In this document: one piece after another, positions 1 to 8,657 of the stretch
Layout: the number at the start of each line of letters is the position of its first letter
How positions within the stretch are numbered: the first letter of the stretch is position 1
Source: Desulfobacterales bacterium
GTDB lineage: Bacteria > Desulfobacterota > Desulfobacteria > Desulfobacterales > JAHEIW01
Assembly: GCA_030145015.1 (NCBI GenBank)
Contig: JAQYWI010000030.1
Coordinates: 1-41,658, forward strand
Reading direction: 5' to 3'
Length of the DNA stretch: 41,658 bases
The notes under the pieces: generated by a model
Databases searched by the model: none
Told to the model about the DNA's origin: nothing
The model's input: the letters and a program-made list of their open reading frames with translations, nothing else
Made by a program: the position numbers and the translations under genes

Positions 1-40
1 GCATACCGGATAAACGTAACGATTAGAGCAAAGGTTCTTT

Positions 41-64
41 AACCCTGAGCTTGTCGAAGGGGTT
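41..64. repeat. REP-like short palindrome
   Basis: The palindrome reads AACCCTGAGC then TTGTCGAAGGGGTT, so its two halves pair almost completely. The core CCCTGAGC..TCGAAGGG resembles the CTCGAAGGG units in the tandem array near 37.8 kb. I see no gene in the first 295 bases. A second loose inverted pair (AACAAGGGACA near 102 and TGTCCCCTTATT near 201) may be an eroded mobile-element relic, but that is weak. Confidence 0.4.
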
Positions 65-233
65 GAGTGAGAGAATCGCCGAAAAATAATGTCAAAGAAC
101 AAGGGACACTTGCGCCCTGAAAATGGCCATCCTTCTATGTTGCTGAAATTATACCAATTTTAAAAAATACTACTTTACCCTTGACAGGAGGATTATAGAA
201 TGTCCCCTTATTTTGTAACGGCAATCTGAAAAT

Positions 234-264
234 TAAAAAGGGCACTCCACTTCGGGAATGCCCC
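234..264 (-). terminator. Rho-independent terminator of the dsr operon
   Basis: Read on the minus strand, GGGCATTCC pairs with GGAGTGCCC (one G-T wobble) around a CGAAGT loop, followed by TTTTTAATTTT. It lies about 30 bases after the dsrP stop codon, where the operon transcript should end. Confidence 0.8.
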
Positions 265-295
265 TGTCATCCATATTGCTTTTGTTGCAATTGTA

Positions 296-1453
296 TTAGG
301 CGCGAATTTCTTCTTTTACCGAAACGGCAATTTTAAACAGCGCGGTCATCACCAGAAACCCCATGGCCCAGACCCCCAGGGCAATCCCGATCTCCGGCAA
401 CGAAGGAATGTATTCATTGATCTCATGCAGCGGCGACGGGGTAAAGCCGCCGGCAATCATACCCAGTCCCTTATCGATCCAGGTTCCTAAAAAAATCAGC
501 ACACAGGCCACGGCCAGCACGCCTTCATTTTTACGGGTGATGGGGTTTACCGTCAGGATAATGCCGATCAGCATAAAAACCATAGAGGCCCACATCCAGG
601 GCACGTAGGCCCCATGGCCGTGCAGGCCCACAAACAGGTATTTGATGTGATCCATGTGTTCGGGAATATTGCTGTAAAAAGCCACGAATACTTCACACAG
701 AAAGAAAAACACATTGATGCAGATCGCGTAGGCCACGATTTTGGCCAGGGATTGAATCTGCTCCCGGCCGGGATCAAAGTTGCTCACCCGCCGGATAATC
801 AGGCAGCATAAAATCAGCAGGGCCGGGCCGGCTGCAAAAGCCGATGACAAAAAGCGCGGCGCCAAAATAGCGGTCATCCAGAAGCCTCTGCCCGGCAGGC
901 CGCAGTAAAGGTAGGCGGTCACGGTGTGGATGCTGACGGCCCAGGGAATCGAGATATAAATCAGCGGCTTTAACCATTTTTGGTAATGAACGCCGTTGCG
1001 CTCGGCCTCCAGCACGTTCCAGCCGATAATAATATTCAAAAACAGGTAGCCGTTTAAAACGACGGTGTCCCAGAACAGCACCGAATTGGGCGTCGGATAC
1101 AAAAAGACATTCAGAACCCTCGAGGGCTGTCCCAGATCGACGAGGATAAAGGTCACACACATAACAACCGAAGCGATGGCCAGAAACTCGCCCAAGATGG
1201 TGACTTTGCCAAAGGCTTTGTAATCATGCAGGTAATAGGGCAGCACCACCATAACGCCCCCGGCGGCCACGCCCACCAGAAAGGTAAAGTTGGCGATGTA
1301 AAATCCCCAGGACACATCCCGGCTCAAGCCGGTAATTCCCAGTCCGAAGTCGAGCTGTCTCAAATAGAGCAGAAAGCCGATTCCGACAATGACCATTAAT
1401 AAGGTCATCCAGCCATAATATTTTTTGCCGCCTTTAATCGCTAATTCAAGCAT
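296..1453 (-). CDS. dsrP: DsrP, NrfD-family integral membrane subunit of the DsrMKJOP complex
   Basis: The 385-residue product is a polytopic membrane protein with about ten hydrophobic segments, beginning near residue 15 (GWMTLLMVIVGIGFLLYL). It belongs to the NrfD/PsrC family, whose members exchange electrons with menaquinol without binding heme. In DsrMKJOP it is paired with the periplasmic ferredoxin DsrO and the triheme cytochrome DsrJ, linking the quinone pool to reduction of the DsrC trisulfide. The start ATG is 8 bases after the dsrO stop, with GAGGTGA over that stop as ribosome binding site. It is last in the operon and a terminator follows. Family assignment rests on gene order as well as sequence and is firm; the direction of electron flow is not visible here. 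Confidence 0.95.
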   Translation of the reverse strand: MLELAIKGGKKYYGWMTLLMVIVGIGFLLYLRQLDFGLGITGLSRDVSWGFYIANFTFLVGVAAGGVMVVLPYYLHDYKAFGKVTILGEFLAIASVVMCVTFILVDLGQPSRVLNVFLYPTPNSVLFWDTVVLNGYLFLNIIIGWNVLEAERNGVHYQKWLKPLIYISIPWAVSIHTVTAYLYCGLPGRGFWMTAILAPRFLSSAFAAGPALLILCCLIIRRVSNFDPGREQIQSLAKIVAYAICINVFFFLCEVFVAFYSNIPEHMDHIKYLFVGLHGHGAYVPWMWASMVFMLIGIILTVNPITRKNEGVLAVACVLIFLGTWIDKGLGMIAGGFTPSPLHEINEYIPSLPEIGIALGVWAMGFLVMTALFKIAVSVKEEIRA

Positions 1454-1461
1454 TATTCACC

Positions 1462-2250
1462 TCACACGATGTAGTAAACACTGGGCTCGGTTCCCAGAGT
1501 CTGTTTACGACGAATGGTGTAATTGGTTCGGATCAGTTTGCGAACGTCCGACTTCGGATTGTATAAATCCCCGAAGGCCAGCGCGCCCTTGGAGATCTCC
1601 ACACAGGCCGGTAATTGACCGAGCGCCAGTCGTTCGGCACAAAAATTACATTTTTCGACCACACCTTTCATGCGCGTCGGAAATTCTTTATTGGTTTCGG
1701 CAATAAACGGCCGCGGATCCCGAAAGTTGAAACTTCTGGCACCGAACGGGCAGGCCGCCATGCAAAAGCGGCATCCGATGCAGCGGTGGAAATCCATAAA
1801 CACGATGCCGTCGGATTCGCGTTTAAAGGTGGCTTTGGTCGGACAGGCGCGCACGCAGGGCGGGTTCTCACAATGGTTGCACAAGACCAGAAACGGGCGC
1901 TGCTCAACCTTTTCGGCTAAAAACTGTGCGGCTTTGCCCGGAAAGGCATTGTGGTAATGAACGCCCCAGATCCATTTAATTTCATGGCGCTTGTTCTGCA
2001 AACGCGGAACATTGTGAATCTTATGGCAGGCTTCAATCAGAGGTTCCAGATCCGCTTCAGATTTAAACTTACGGGTATCGATGACCATGGCCCACTGTTT
2101 GGCCTTCAGCGATTTTGCCCCCGCTTTGATCACGGATTCAGCCTCGGCAGCCACCTCCTCCTTGGCGAACGCATTGAAGACCGGTCTGGTGGTCAACGCC
2201 AGAGCAGAAACTCCCAGCAACTGTAATATGCGTCTTCTGCTGCTATCCAT
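1462..2250 (-). CDS. dsrO: DsrO, periplasmic multi-cluster ferredoxin subunit
   Basis: The 262-residue protein starts with a twin-arginine-like signal (SRRRILQLLG and a hydrophobic stretch ending near residue 30), so it is probably exported folded by Tat. Cysteine clusters follow the NrfC/PsrB pattern: CNHCENPPCVRACP near residue 125, CIGCRFCMAACP near 157, and CNFCAERLALGQLPACV near 200, consistent with several [4Fe-4S] clusters. The protein should pass electrons between DsrJ and DsrP. Its ATG overlaps the dsrJ stop by one base (TAATG), which suggests translational coupling. The start is supported by the complete Tat signal directly after it. Confidence 0.95.
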   Translation of the reverse strand: MDSSRRRILQLLGVSALALTTRPVFNAFAKEEVAAEAESVIKAGAKSLKAKQWAMVIDTRKFKSEADLEPLIEACHKIHNVPRLQNKRHEIKWIWGVHYHNAFPGKAAQFLAEKVEQRPFLVLCNHCENPPCVRACPTKATFKRESDGIVFMDFHRCIGCRFCMAACPFGARSFNFRDPRPFIAETNKEFPTRMKGVVEKCNFCAERLALGQLPACVEISKGALAFGDLYNPKSDVRKLIRTNYTIRRKQTLGTEPSVYYIV

Positions 2251-2639
2251 TATGTTTTCTCCTTCGGGTTATCAATATGGCAACTCCAGCAGTAGGGCCT
2301 GACGGAAGCGTAGTTGTGACAGCGGTCACAAAATTCGGCTTTGTTGGAATGACAGTCCAGGCAGGTGTTGCTCAGGCTCATGTTAAATTCTTTTCCTTGA
2401 GGATTGACATAAATTCGATTGCCGTCGCGCACCACTGAATCCCGCCAGACATCGAGCAACAGCATGTGCTCGGATCGCATGTATTCTGTGGATCGGACGC
2501 ACGCCTGGGCCGCCTGGGCCTTGGGCGTCAGTACCGGCTCAGGAGCGGGCGCGGCTTTTCCGCGCATGTACCAGAACGGAAACAATACAATGATCAAAAA
2601 TATGACCAACCCCGTGATGATCAGCTTTTTATTATTCAT
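2250..2639 (-). CDS. dsrJ: DsrJ, membrane-anchored triheme cytochrome c
   Basis: The 129-residue protein has an N-terminal hydrophobic anchor (residues 6-24) that is probably uncleaved, then a periplasmic domain with three CxxCH heme sites: CLDCH (93-97), CDRCH (104-108) and CWSCH (117-121). Cys47 in the sequence ACVRSTE sits where the unusual His/Cys heme ligand of DsrJ is known in other organisms. The start at 2639 was chosen over one 20 codons upstream because GGAGGAA lies 7-8 bases before it and the upstream extension is lysine-rich and inside dsrK. The start overlaps the dsrK stop by 8 bases. The role is electron transfer within DsrMKJOP, in the periplasm. Confidence 0.95.
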   Translation of the reverse strand: MNNKKLIITGLVIFLIIVLFPFWYMRGKAAPAPEPVLTPKAQAAQACVRSTEYMRSEHMLLLDVWRDSVVRDGNRIYVNPQGKEFNMSLSNTCLDCHSNKAEFCDRCHNYASVRPYCWSCHIDNPKEKT

Positions 2640-4308
2640 CAGCTTGTTCCTCCGACTCACCCTCTGATTCACCTTCTTCAACTTCTTCGACGACTTCACG
2701 ACCCGGTATGTCTTCGCCCCGCAAGTCCGTGGTCCGTTCGTTCTCTCCGGGCATGATCAGGGCATTGGCCACCAGTTCATGCAGCCCGGTGACGTCAACC
2801 TCGGGCACCCAGTACTCCATCAGCGGCGGCAGGGCCGCGCGGTCGATGGCGCATATGCACGCCAGCATGTTGACGCCGTGTTTTTCATGAACATATTTGA
2901 CGGCATTGGCCCGGGGCAGGCCGCCGGCCATGCGCAGTTCCATGTCCTCACCGGCGTTCAAACCCGCACCGCTGCCGCAGCAGAACGTATTTTCGCGGAT
3001 GGTATTGGCGGGCATGTCATAAAAATGATTGCACACATTATTGATGATATAGCGGGGTTCTTCAAATATACCCATACCCCGCGCCGGATTGCAGGAATCG
3101 TGAAAGGTCACCTTCAAATGATCATTGCGGCTGGGATCCAGCTCGAGCTTGCCGTGTTTTATTAAATCGGCTGTAAACTCGGCGATGTGCACCATCTTGT
3201 TGGATCTGGCATTTTCAAACTTTGTCCCGGTAATGGGTGACACCGGCTCTTCGAGAAAATCGGTCGGACCGTTCATGGTATCCATATACTGATTGATCAC
3301 CCGCCACATGTGGCCGCATTCGCCACCCAGGATCCATTTAACCCCCAGGCGTTTGGCTTCGGCATACATCTTGGAGTTGAGCCGTTTCATGGTCTCATGG
3401 GAGGTAAAAAATCCGAAATTGCCGCCCTCCGAACCATAGGTGCTCCAGGTGACATCGAGTCCGTACTTCTCCTTTAAATAATGAAACAGCATCAAATAGC
3501 CCATGGCGGTATAGGTGCCCGGATCGGCAAACACATCACCGGATGGCGTAATAAAAAGAATATCGGCGCCTTTTTTATTAAGGTTGTAGTCGAGCTGCAC
3601 GCCGGTGATCTCTTCGATGTCTTCCACAAAAAAGTCGAGCATGTCCTTGAAGGCATGGGGCTGGATTCCCAGGTGGTTTCCGGTGCGGTAGCAGTTGGCC
3701 ACCGGGGTGGCAATCCAGTCTATATTCAAACCGATTAAATTCAGCAGCTCGCGACCCATCATGGTAATTTCGGCCGTATCGATCCCGTAAGGGCAAAACA
3801 CCGAGCAGCGCCGGCACTCGGAGCACTGAAACAGATAGTACCACCACTCTTTGAGCACATCGACGGTCAGGGGCCGGGCGCCGTTTGCTTTTCCCAGGAT
3901 TTTGCCCATGCGGGTAAAGTCGTTCCGGTAAACGGATCTCAGCAGCTCGGCGCGCAGCACCGGCATGTTTTTGGGATCACCGGTTCCGATAAAGTAATGG
4001 CACTTGTCGGCGCAGGCCCCGCAGCGCACGCAAATATCCATGAACACCTTAAAGGATCGAAATTTTTCCAGGCGCTCCTTGAAGCCTTCATGCAGGATCT
4101 CCTGCCAGTTTTCCGGCAGTTTCCAGTCGTCATCCAGGGGGTTCCATTCCCTGGCATGGGGAAGTCCGACGTATTCAACGCTTTTGGGGTTGGAGGCATA
4201 ACAATACATCCCCTTGCGGATATTGACCGGAACTTCCATCCAGTCCGTTTTAGGCGGAGCATGATCGATCCGGATCAGTTCTTCAGGTTTGGGTGTTTCA
4301 TCTGCCAT
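2632..4308 (-). CDS. dsrK: DsrK, HdrD-like cytoplasmic iron-sulfur subunit
   Basis: The 558-residue protein resembles HdrD, the catalytic subunit of heterodisulfide reductase. It contains two ferredoxin-type motifs, CVRCGACADKC near residue 92 and CSECRRCSVFCP near 167. The later CCG-type motifs (ECGHMW near 327, DSCNPARG near 410, FCCGSGAG near 447) are expected to hold the noncubane [4Fe-4S] centre that reduces disulfides. Its known partner is the DsrC trisulfide. It has no membrane helix and should dock on DsrM on the cytoplasmic side. The last 30 or so residues are a Glu/Asp-rich tail, unusual in length. The start has AAGGAG 7 bases upstream, inside the end of dsrM, from which it is 3 bases apart. 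Confidence 0.95.
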   Translation of the reverse strand: MADETPKPEELIRIDHAPPKTDWMEVPVNIRKGMYCYASNPKSVEYVGLPHAREWNPLDDDWKLPENWQEILHEGFKERLEKFRSFKVFMDICVRCGACADKCHYFIGTGDPKNMPVLRAELLRSVYRNDFTRMGKILGKANGARPLTVDVLKEWWYYLFQCSECRRCSVFCPYGIDTAEITMMGRELLNLIGLNIDWIATPVANCYRTGNHLGIQPHAFKDMLDFFVEDIEEITGVQLDYNLNKKGADILFITPSGDVFADPGTYTAMGYLMLFHYLKEKYGLDVTWSTYGSEGGNFGFFTSHETMKRLNSKMYAEAKRLGVKWILGGECGHMWRVINQYMDTMNGPTDFLEEPVSPITGTKFENARSNKMVHIAEFTADLIKHGKLELDPSRNDHLKVTFHDSCNPARGMGIFEEPRYIINNVCNHFYDMPANTIRENTFCCGSGAGLNAGEDMELRMAGGLPRANAVKYVHEKHGVNMLACICAIDRAALPPLMEYWVPEVDVTGLHELVANALIMPGENERTTDLRGEDIPGREVVEEVEEGESEGESEEQADE

Positions 4309-4311
4309 AGT

Positions 4312-5403
4312 TTACTCCTTTTCCTCTTCTGGCTCTGGCTCTGAATCTGAGGCCGGCGCTTCCGCGGGTGCGGGTTCCGGCATTTTTTCAACCGCTATCC
4401 CGACTTCTACCATTTTTTCCCGGAATTCATCTTCATACTCATCATAGGTATGCACCGGTACCGGATAGTTCCAGGGATTGATGTGCCGCCGGGCACGGGT
4501 GTCGGTGGTCATATTGCGGGTCGGGCTCAGGAAAACCCCGCCCAGGTGCATCAGTTTGCTGAACGGAAAATAGGCCAGCAGGACGCTGACAAAAAAGATA
4601 TGAACAAAAAACACCGCATCGACTCCGGCCGGAATCGTCGGCTGAAAGGTGATCAGTCCCATGGTGAGCTCTTTGACGGCGGTGACATCCACTTTGGTCA
4701 CATAACGCATGAAGATTCCGCTGAAGGCAATGCCGAAGATCAGAAAAAGCGGGAAATAATCGGATGCGATCGAAATATATTTGACCTGGCGCACAAAAAG
4801 CCTTCTTAAAAACAGGTAGCTCACCGCGGCCAGCAGCAAAAATCCGGAAATAAAAACACCGGGCAGCCCGAACTTAAAAACCGGATAGATGATCTCCATC
4901 CGGAAAAAACTGTCGACATTTTCGACAAGCTGGACCACAAACGGCACCGGCTCGATAAAAAACCGCAAATGCCGGATCAACACCACCAGAAACGCATAGT
5001 GAAAGGCCAGCGCCCCCGCCCATAAAAAAAGCTCCAGCTGGTAAGAAATTCGTCCGCCTTCCTTTAATTTCATACGCGTGTTACGGAACAGCGATCGAAA
5101 CGTCAGAATTTCCAGTGCCATTCGTACCACCACCTGCCACGTATTCACCGGACAATCAAATTTGGAATGTTCGACCCAGGGCAGCGATTTCTGCTGACCG
5201 CCGGTGGTGGGAATTTTGAACGGCACCGCTGAACGCGACCAGCCGATCACCCGATAGGCAAACCCGAGGACAAAGGTGATCAGCGCCAGATAGGGAATTA
5301 CGACCCCGAACACATACTGGAGTCCCGACACCTGCGCGCCCAGGTAGGCTATTAAAAAAAGAACGATAACGGCAATCAGTGGGATGATGTACCTTAAATT
5401 CAT
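4312..5403 (-). CDS. dsrM: DsrM, b-type cytochrome membrane subunit
   Basis: The 363-residue product is a NarI/HdrE-like membrane protein with about six hydrophobic segments and conserved-looking histidines near helices (for example WAGALAFHYAF and FVHIFFVSVLLAYFPFSKLMH), as expected for diheme b subunits that oxidise menaquinol. It would hand electrons to DsrK. The ATG at 5403 was chosen because translation begins directly with the first helix (MNLRYIIPLIAVIVLF) and GAGGTG lies 9 bases upstream; a GTG 14 codons further up is in frame but adds an untypical charged leader. The C-terminus is an acidic, proline- and glutamate-rich tail, similar in character to the DsrK tail. Confidence 0.95.
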   Translation of the reverse strand: MNLRYIIPLIAVIVLFLIAYLGAQVSGLQYVFGVVIPYLALITFVLGFAYRVIGWSRSAVPFKIPTTGGQQKSLPWVEHSKFDCPVNTWQVVVRMALEILTFRSLFRNTRMKLKEGGRISYQLELFLWAGALAFHYAFLVVLIRHLRFFIEPVPFVVQLVENVDSFFRMEIIYPVFKFGLPGVFISGFLLLAAVSYLFLRRLFVRQVKYISIASDYFPLFLIFGIAFSGIFMRYVTKVDVTAVKELTMGLITFQPTIPAGVDAVFFVHIFFVSVLLAYFPFSKLMHLGGVFLSPTRNMTTDTRARRHINPWNYPVPVHTYDEYEDEFREKMVEVGIAVEKMPEPAPAEAPASDSEPEPEEEKE

Positions 5404-5473
5404 TGAAGAGCACCTCACTCTGAGGTCCCGGGCAGCCGGTTTCACCGACTAACGGCAACCTCCATCAAATAAA

Positions 5474-6022
5474 TTAATGGTTAACGCCTTTTATCTTTTT
5501 TGGCTGCGACGACACATCGGTAATTAAACCGGCCCGCTCAAATGCCCTGAAGGTCCGGTTGCGCGTCTCGTTGGCCGAAAGCTCATATATTTTTTCTTTA
5601 CAATCCATATACAGATCAAAAGCCAGCAGGCACAGCTGATCGATTTTGGATTCAAATTCCAACAATTGCAAGGCATTGGCGTCATTTTGGAGTTCGTTTG
5701 CCAGATTATCACGCAGAACTTTTTTTAAAAATAGAATGAATCCGGTGGCTTGAGAAGGGCTAAAATCCTGGATGGCACGGATCCGGATAATGGGATCCAG
5801 GTATGCTTTGACGGCTTCCGGATCCCAGGGATCGAGGAGTTGATCCAGCAAAAAGGCAATCCCTTTGGATGTAATGCTGCCGACAGGATTGCCGAATTGA
5901 TCCTTCTGACCTTTAAAAAATTGGGCGGTATCAGGAGCATAGGTTCGAATGGTGGCTTCAAACCAGTTTTTAATGATTTCGCTTTTTTTCTTTTGAATAT
6001 GTCCTTTCAAACCGGTTCCCAT
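5474..6022 (-). CDS. RsbRD N-terminal-like sensor domain protein
   Basis: This 182-residue, all-helical soluble protein resembles the RsbRD N-terminal family (IIKNWFEATIRTYAP near the start, then FLLDQLLDPWDPEAV, ALQLLEFESKIDQLCLLAFDLYMDCKEKIYEL). That family is a globin-like fold found in regulators of the stressosome. The protein ends soon after this domain, so it has no STAS or kinase output part. It is the first gene of the dsr operon, 70 bases before dsrM. ATG 6022 is preferred: GGGAGC lies about 6 bases upstream, while the longer reading would need a TTG. A regulatory or accessory role for DsrMKJOP is inferred only from position. Confidence 0.75.
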   Translation of the reverse strand: MGTGLKGHIQKKKSEIIKNWFEATIRTYAPDTAQFFKGQKDQFGNPVGSITSKGIAFLLDQLLDPWDPEAVKAYLDPIIRIRAIQDFSPSQATGFILFLKKVLRDNLANELQNDANALQLLEFESKIDQLCLLAFDLYMDCKEKIYELSANETRNRTFRAFERAGLITDVSSQPKKIKGVNH

Positions 6023-6091
6023 ATAAGCTCCCGAAGGCCGTCTATCTGGCAAATCTGTTCAGAATTATTGAAGATAAGGCCGAAGGGGATA

Positions 6092-6120
6092 CGTATAAAC
6101 AACTTGCAGATTTCTGTCAA
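6092..6120 (-). promoter_or_regulatory. Sigma-70-type promoter of the dsr operon
   Basis: On the minus strand TTGACA (6120-6115) is followed by a 17-base spacer and TATACG (6097-6092). It lies about 70 bases before the start at 6022 and points into the operon. The consensus -35 and ideal spacing make it a good candidate; the 6023-6390 stretch contains no gene. Confidence 0.65.
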
Positions 6121-6249
6121 GAATAAATGGAAAGCTAGAGCCGCCCACCTTGACAATTTGGACGGAACATAACACCAACGCCCTCATCCAAACCCCACGG
6201 GAAGAATTTGCCTATTCATCGCCTTCCAGCCGCAACCTGATTTCCATTC

Positions 6250-6264
6250 AACTATCTGCAATTA
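6250..6264 (+). promoter_or_regulatory. Conserved upstream element shared with the C25 protease promoter
   Basis: AACTATCTGCAATTA matches 14 of 15 bases of the element at 11346-11360. Both lie 40-41 bases before the GG of a sigma-54 promoter. It may be an activator or IHF-type site; the function is inferred. Confidence 0.5.
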
Positions 6265-6287
6265 TTTATAAATTTCTACCAACAAAT

Positions 6288-6304
6288 TTGGCATGATTCC
6301 TGCT
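6288..6304 (+). promoter_or_regulatory. Sigma-54 promoter of the sensor kinase operon
   Basis: TTGGCATGATTCCTGCT has the invariant GG at -24 and GC at -12 separated by exactly ten bases. It is about 87 bases upstream of the first codon of the REC/kinase gene. The operon it would drive encodes a sigma-54 activator, so autoregulation is likely. Confidence 0.75.
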
Positions 6305-6390
6305 AAATTAGTTGCGGCACAGATACATAGTCTTTTGCTGTTCCTCGGAAACGGATTACCAGCTATTGTCACTGGACACAGGGATAATTA

Positions 6391-6858
6391 ATGCCTGATA
6401 TCTATACCATTCTGATCGTAGAAGATGACCCCGGAATGACGAGCTATCTGAAGCGTTTGCTGCGCCCTAAGACCCTGAAGTTAATAACTGCGGACAGCGG
6501 CCGACAGGCGATTCAATATTTAAGTCAAAACACGGTTGATCTTGTTTTGCTGGACATCGGACTGCCGGACATGGACGGCTATCAGGTCATGGATCACATC
6601 TGTAAGAAACTGCCCCAGATCCTGGTAATCGTCATGACCGGGGATGTTACCGTTGAATCGGCCGTTAAAGCCTTGCGCAAAGGCGCCTATGATTATCTCA
6701 GGAAACCCTTTGAATCGACGGAATTGCTGAACACGATCGAAAATGCGCTGGATCGCATAAGGCTGGAAAAAGAGCACCACAAGGCCGAGCGAAAACTCGC
6801 GAAAGTGAAGAGAAGTATCACCAGCTCTTTGAGAGCGAATCCGATGCGATCGTGGTAG
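6391..6858 (+). pseudogene. Receiver-domain 5' part of a frameshifted REC-PAS-histidine kinase
   Basis: The 155-residue reading frame has a complete receiver domain (residues 1-120) with acidic pocket E11/D12/D13, phosphoacceptor D55 in LLDIGLPDMDG, MTGD and the KPF lysine. A charged coiled linker follows. The frame then turns into unrelated sequence and stops at TAG 6856. Moving to the next frame at about 6799 restores a standard linker and PAS start (ESEEKYHQLF, then SDAIVVVDAV), continuous with the kinase frame beginning at 6852. I read this as one ancestral gene of about 755 codons broken by loss of one C in CTCCGCGAA. The REC domain itself may still be made as a stand-alone protein. Confidence 0.75.
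6796..6803 (+). other. Probable single-base deletion splitting the REC-kinase gene
   Basis: The sequence CTCGCGAA here would be CTCCGCGAA in an intact gene, giving KLRESEEKY, a typical linker before PAS domains. The downstream frame lacks its own ATG and ribosome binding site. Either a real mutation or a sequencing/assembly error would give this. Confidence 0.7.
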
Positions 6859-8657
6859 TAGATGCTGTGACCAAGCGTTTCGAAGAGGTCAACCGGGCGG
6901 CGCAATTGCTGTATGGATATTCACGTGAAGAATTTTTAACATTACTGCTCGAAGATATCTCCGCTGAACAAGATAAAACACGCGCCAAATTGGAAAGCAT
7001 CCGAAACGGAGAAATGGGCGGCAGCATTGTGTATTATCGATATTTTAAAAAGAAAGACGGCACCGTTTTCCCGGGCGAATTGAGCCTGGCGACATATGCT
7101 TCCATGGGGCGCCAAAAGATTATCGGTGCTGTGCGCGATATCACGGAGCGGCACCAAAAGGAAGTAGAGCTGAGACAGACCAAACAGCGGCTGCAACATA
7201 TCCTGGCTTCCAACCCGGCGGTCATCTACTCACGCAATCCAGCCGGTGATGGCACCACAACGTTTATCAGCAAAAATGTCAAAACCGAACTGGGCTATGA
7301 TCCTGAGGATTTCGTCAAGGACCGGCACTTCTGGTTCGATCACATCCATCCGGACGATCTCCATTATGTAAAAGATGAATTTTCCACACTGGAGGATCGG
7401 GGAAGCCGCGTTCTCGAATACCGTTTTCGGCATAAAGACGGCAGTTACCGCTGGATGCGCGATGCGCAGCGTTTGCTTTTTGAAGAGCAAAGCAATGCGG
7501 TTGAAGTTGTGGGTTCCTGCACCGACATCACCGACATGAAGGAGACCGAAGAAGCGCTGCGCGCAAGCGAGCAGCAATTTCGGGATCTGATTGAAAATTC
7601 GCCCATCGGAATTTCCATTTTTCAGGATGCCCGCGCTGTTTACCAGAATCCTGAACAAATGAAAATCAATGGACCTTCCTCTGAAAAAAACATTTTCCAG
7701 GGCCTTGAAAAAATCTTTCCTGACGATCTGGATAAAGTCAAAACTGCATATCGACGGATTCTTAAAGGAGAGGTTTCAACAATAGAAGTTGATTTTAGAT
7801 TTTTCCGGTCAGGCCCCCAAGACGTTAAAGCCGATATGCGCTGGGTGTGGTGCCGGGCGATCGCCTTCAGTTACTACGGCAAGGATGCGGTCCTGATTAA
7901 TGCCATTGACATTACCAAAGCCAAGCAGCTCGAGCAGCAATTGCTGATCAAAAATAAAATGCTTTCCCTGGGACGGGTGGCGGCCGGCATCGCCCATGAA
8001 ATTCGCAACCCCCTGACCGGTATCAATACCTATCTGTATACCATTGAAGATCTCTGCGATTCAGATTGTCTGGACCCGGAGGATATGGAAGTCATCCGAC
8101 AAATTGTCACCCAGATCCAGGTGGCCTCCAATAAGATCGAATCGGTCATCAAACGCGTCATGGATTTTTCCAAACCCGGCGCGCCCAAAATGATACGCAC
8201 CAATATTAACGAATCTCTGGAAGAGGCCATCGAGCTTTCGTCGGTAACCATGCGCAAAAACGGTGTTAAAATTGAGAAATCCCTGGCGCCTGATTTGCCC
8301 CAATGCTATGCCGACCCGCACCTGATCGAGCAGGTGGTCCTCAACCTGATTACCAATGCCGCCCGCGCAATGGAAAAGTCCAATGGCACCAAATTTGTGG
8401 AAATAAAATCATCCGCCCAAAACAACACCTTAAGCATCCGGGTGGCCGATTCCGGTCCGGGAGTGCCGATCGAGCTCAGAGAAAAAATATTTGATCCCTT
8501 TTTTACCACCAAAGACGACGGCTCCGGTATCGGGCTCAATATTGCCCAGCGAATCGTGGCCGACCACAATGGCTCCATATCGCTGGATAGCAGCAAATGG
8601 GGCGGTGCCGAATTTAAAATCGAGCTTCCGATTGAACGAAGGATAGATAAGCGATGA
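6852..8657 (+). CDS. PAS-PAS-PAS sensor histidine kinase (3' part of the split REC-kinase gene)
   Basis: The 601-residue frame contains a PAS domain lacking its first strand (about 1-105), a second PAS/PAC (110-235), a third PAS (240-365), a HisKA domain with H382 in AGIAHEIRNPL, and a complete ATPase with N box (NLITNAARAM), DSGPGVP and GSGIGLNIA. There is no membrane segment, so it should be a cytosolic sensor. The GTG at 6852 has no convincing ribosome binding site, and the coding potential continues upstream in the same frame to about 6799, so this start is nominal. It overlaps the next gene by ATGA and is almost certainly the kinase for that NtrC-type regulator. The signal sensed cannot be told. 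Confidence 0.85.
   Translation: MVVDAVTKRFEEVNRAAQLLYGYSREEFLTLLLEDISAEQDKTRAKLESIRNGEMGGSIVYYRYFKKKDGTVFPGELSLATYASMGRQKIIGAVRDITERHQKEVELRQTKQRLQHILASNPAVIYSRNPAGDGTTTFISKNVKTELGYDPEDFVKDRHFWFDHIHPDDLHYVKDEFSTLEDRGSRVLEYRFRHKDGSYRWMRDAQRLLFEEQSNAVEVVGSCTDITDMKETEEALRASEQQFRDLIENSPIGISIFQDARAVYQNPEQMKINGPSSEKNIFQGLEKIFPDDLDKVKTAYRRILKGEVSTIEVDFRFFRSGPQDVKADMRWVWCRAIAFSYYGKDAVLINAIDITKAKQLEQQLLIKNKMLSLGRVAAGIAHEIRNPLTGINTYLYTIEDLCDSDCLDPEDMEVIRQIVTQIQVASNKIESVIKRVMDFSKPGAPKMIRTNINESLEEAIELSSVTMRKNGVKIEKSLAPDLPQCYADPHLIEQVVLNLITNAARAMEKSNGTKFVEIKSSAQNNTLSIRVADSGPGVPIELREKIFDPFFTTKDDGSGIGLNIAQRIVADHNGSISLDSSKWGGAEFKIELPIERRIDKR

Noticed and set aside
97..220. Possible MITE with AACAAGGGACA / TGTCCCCTTATT ends
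   Set aside because: The inverted ends are short and imperfect and no internal feature supports a mobile element; noted only as a weak relic.
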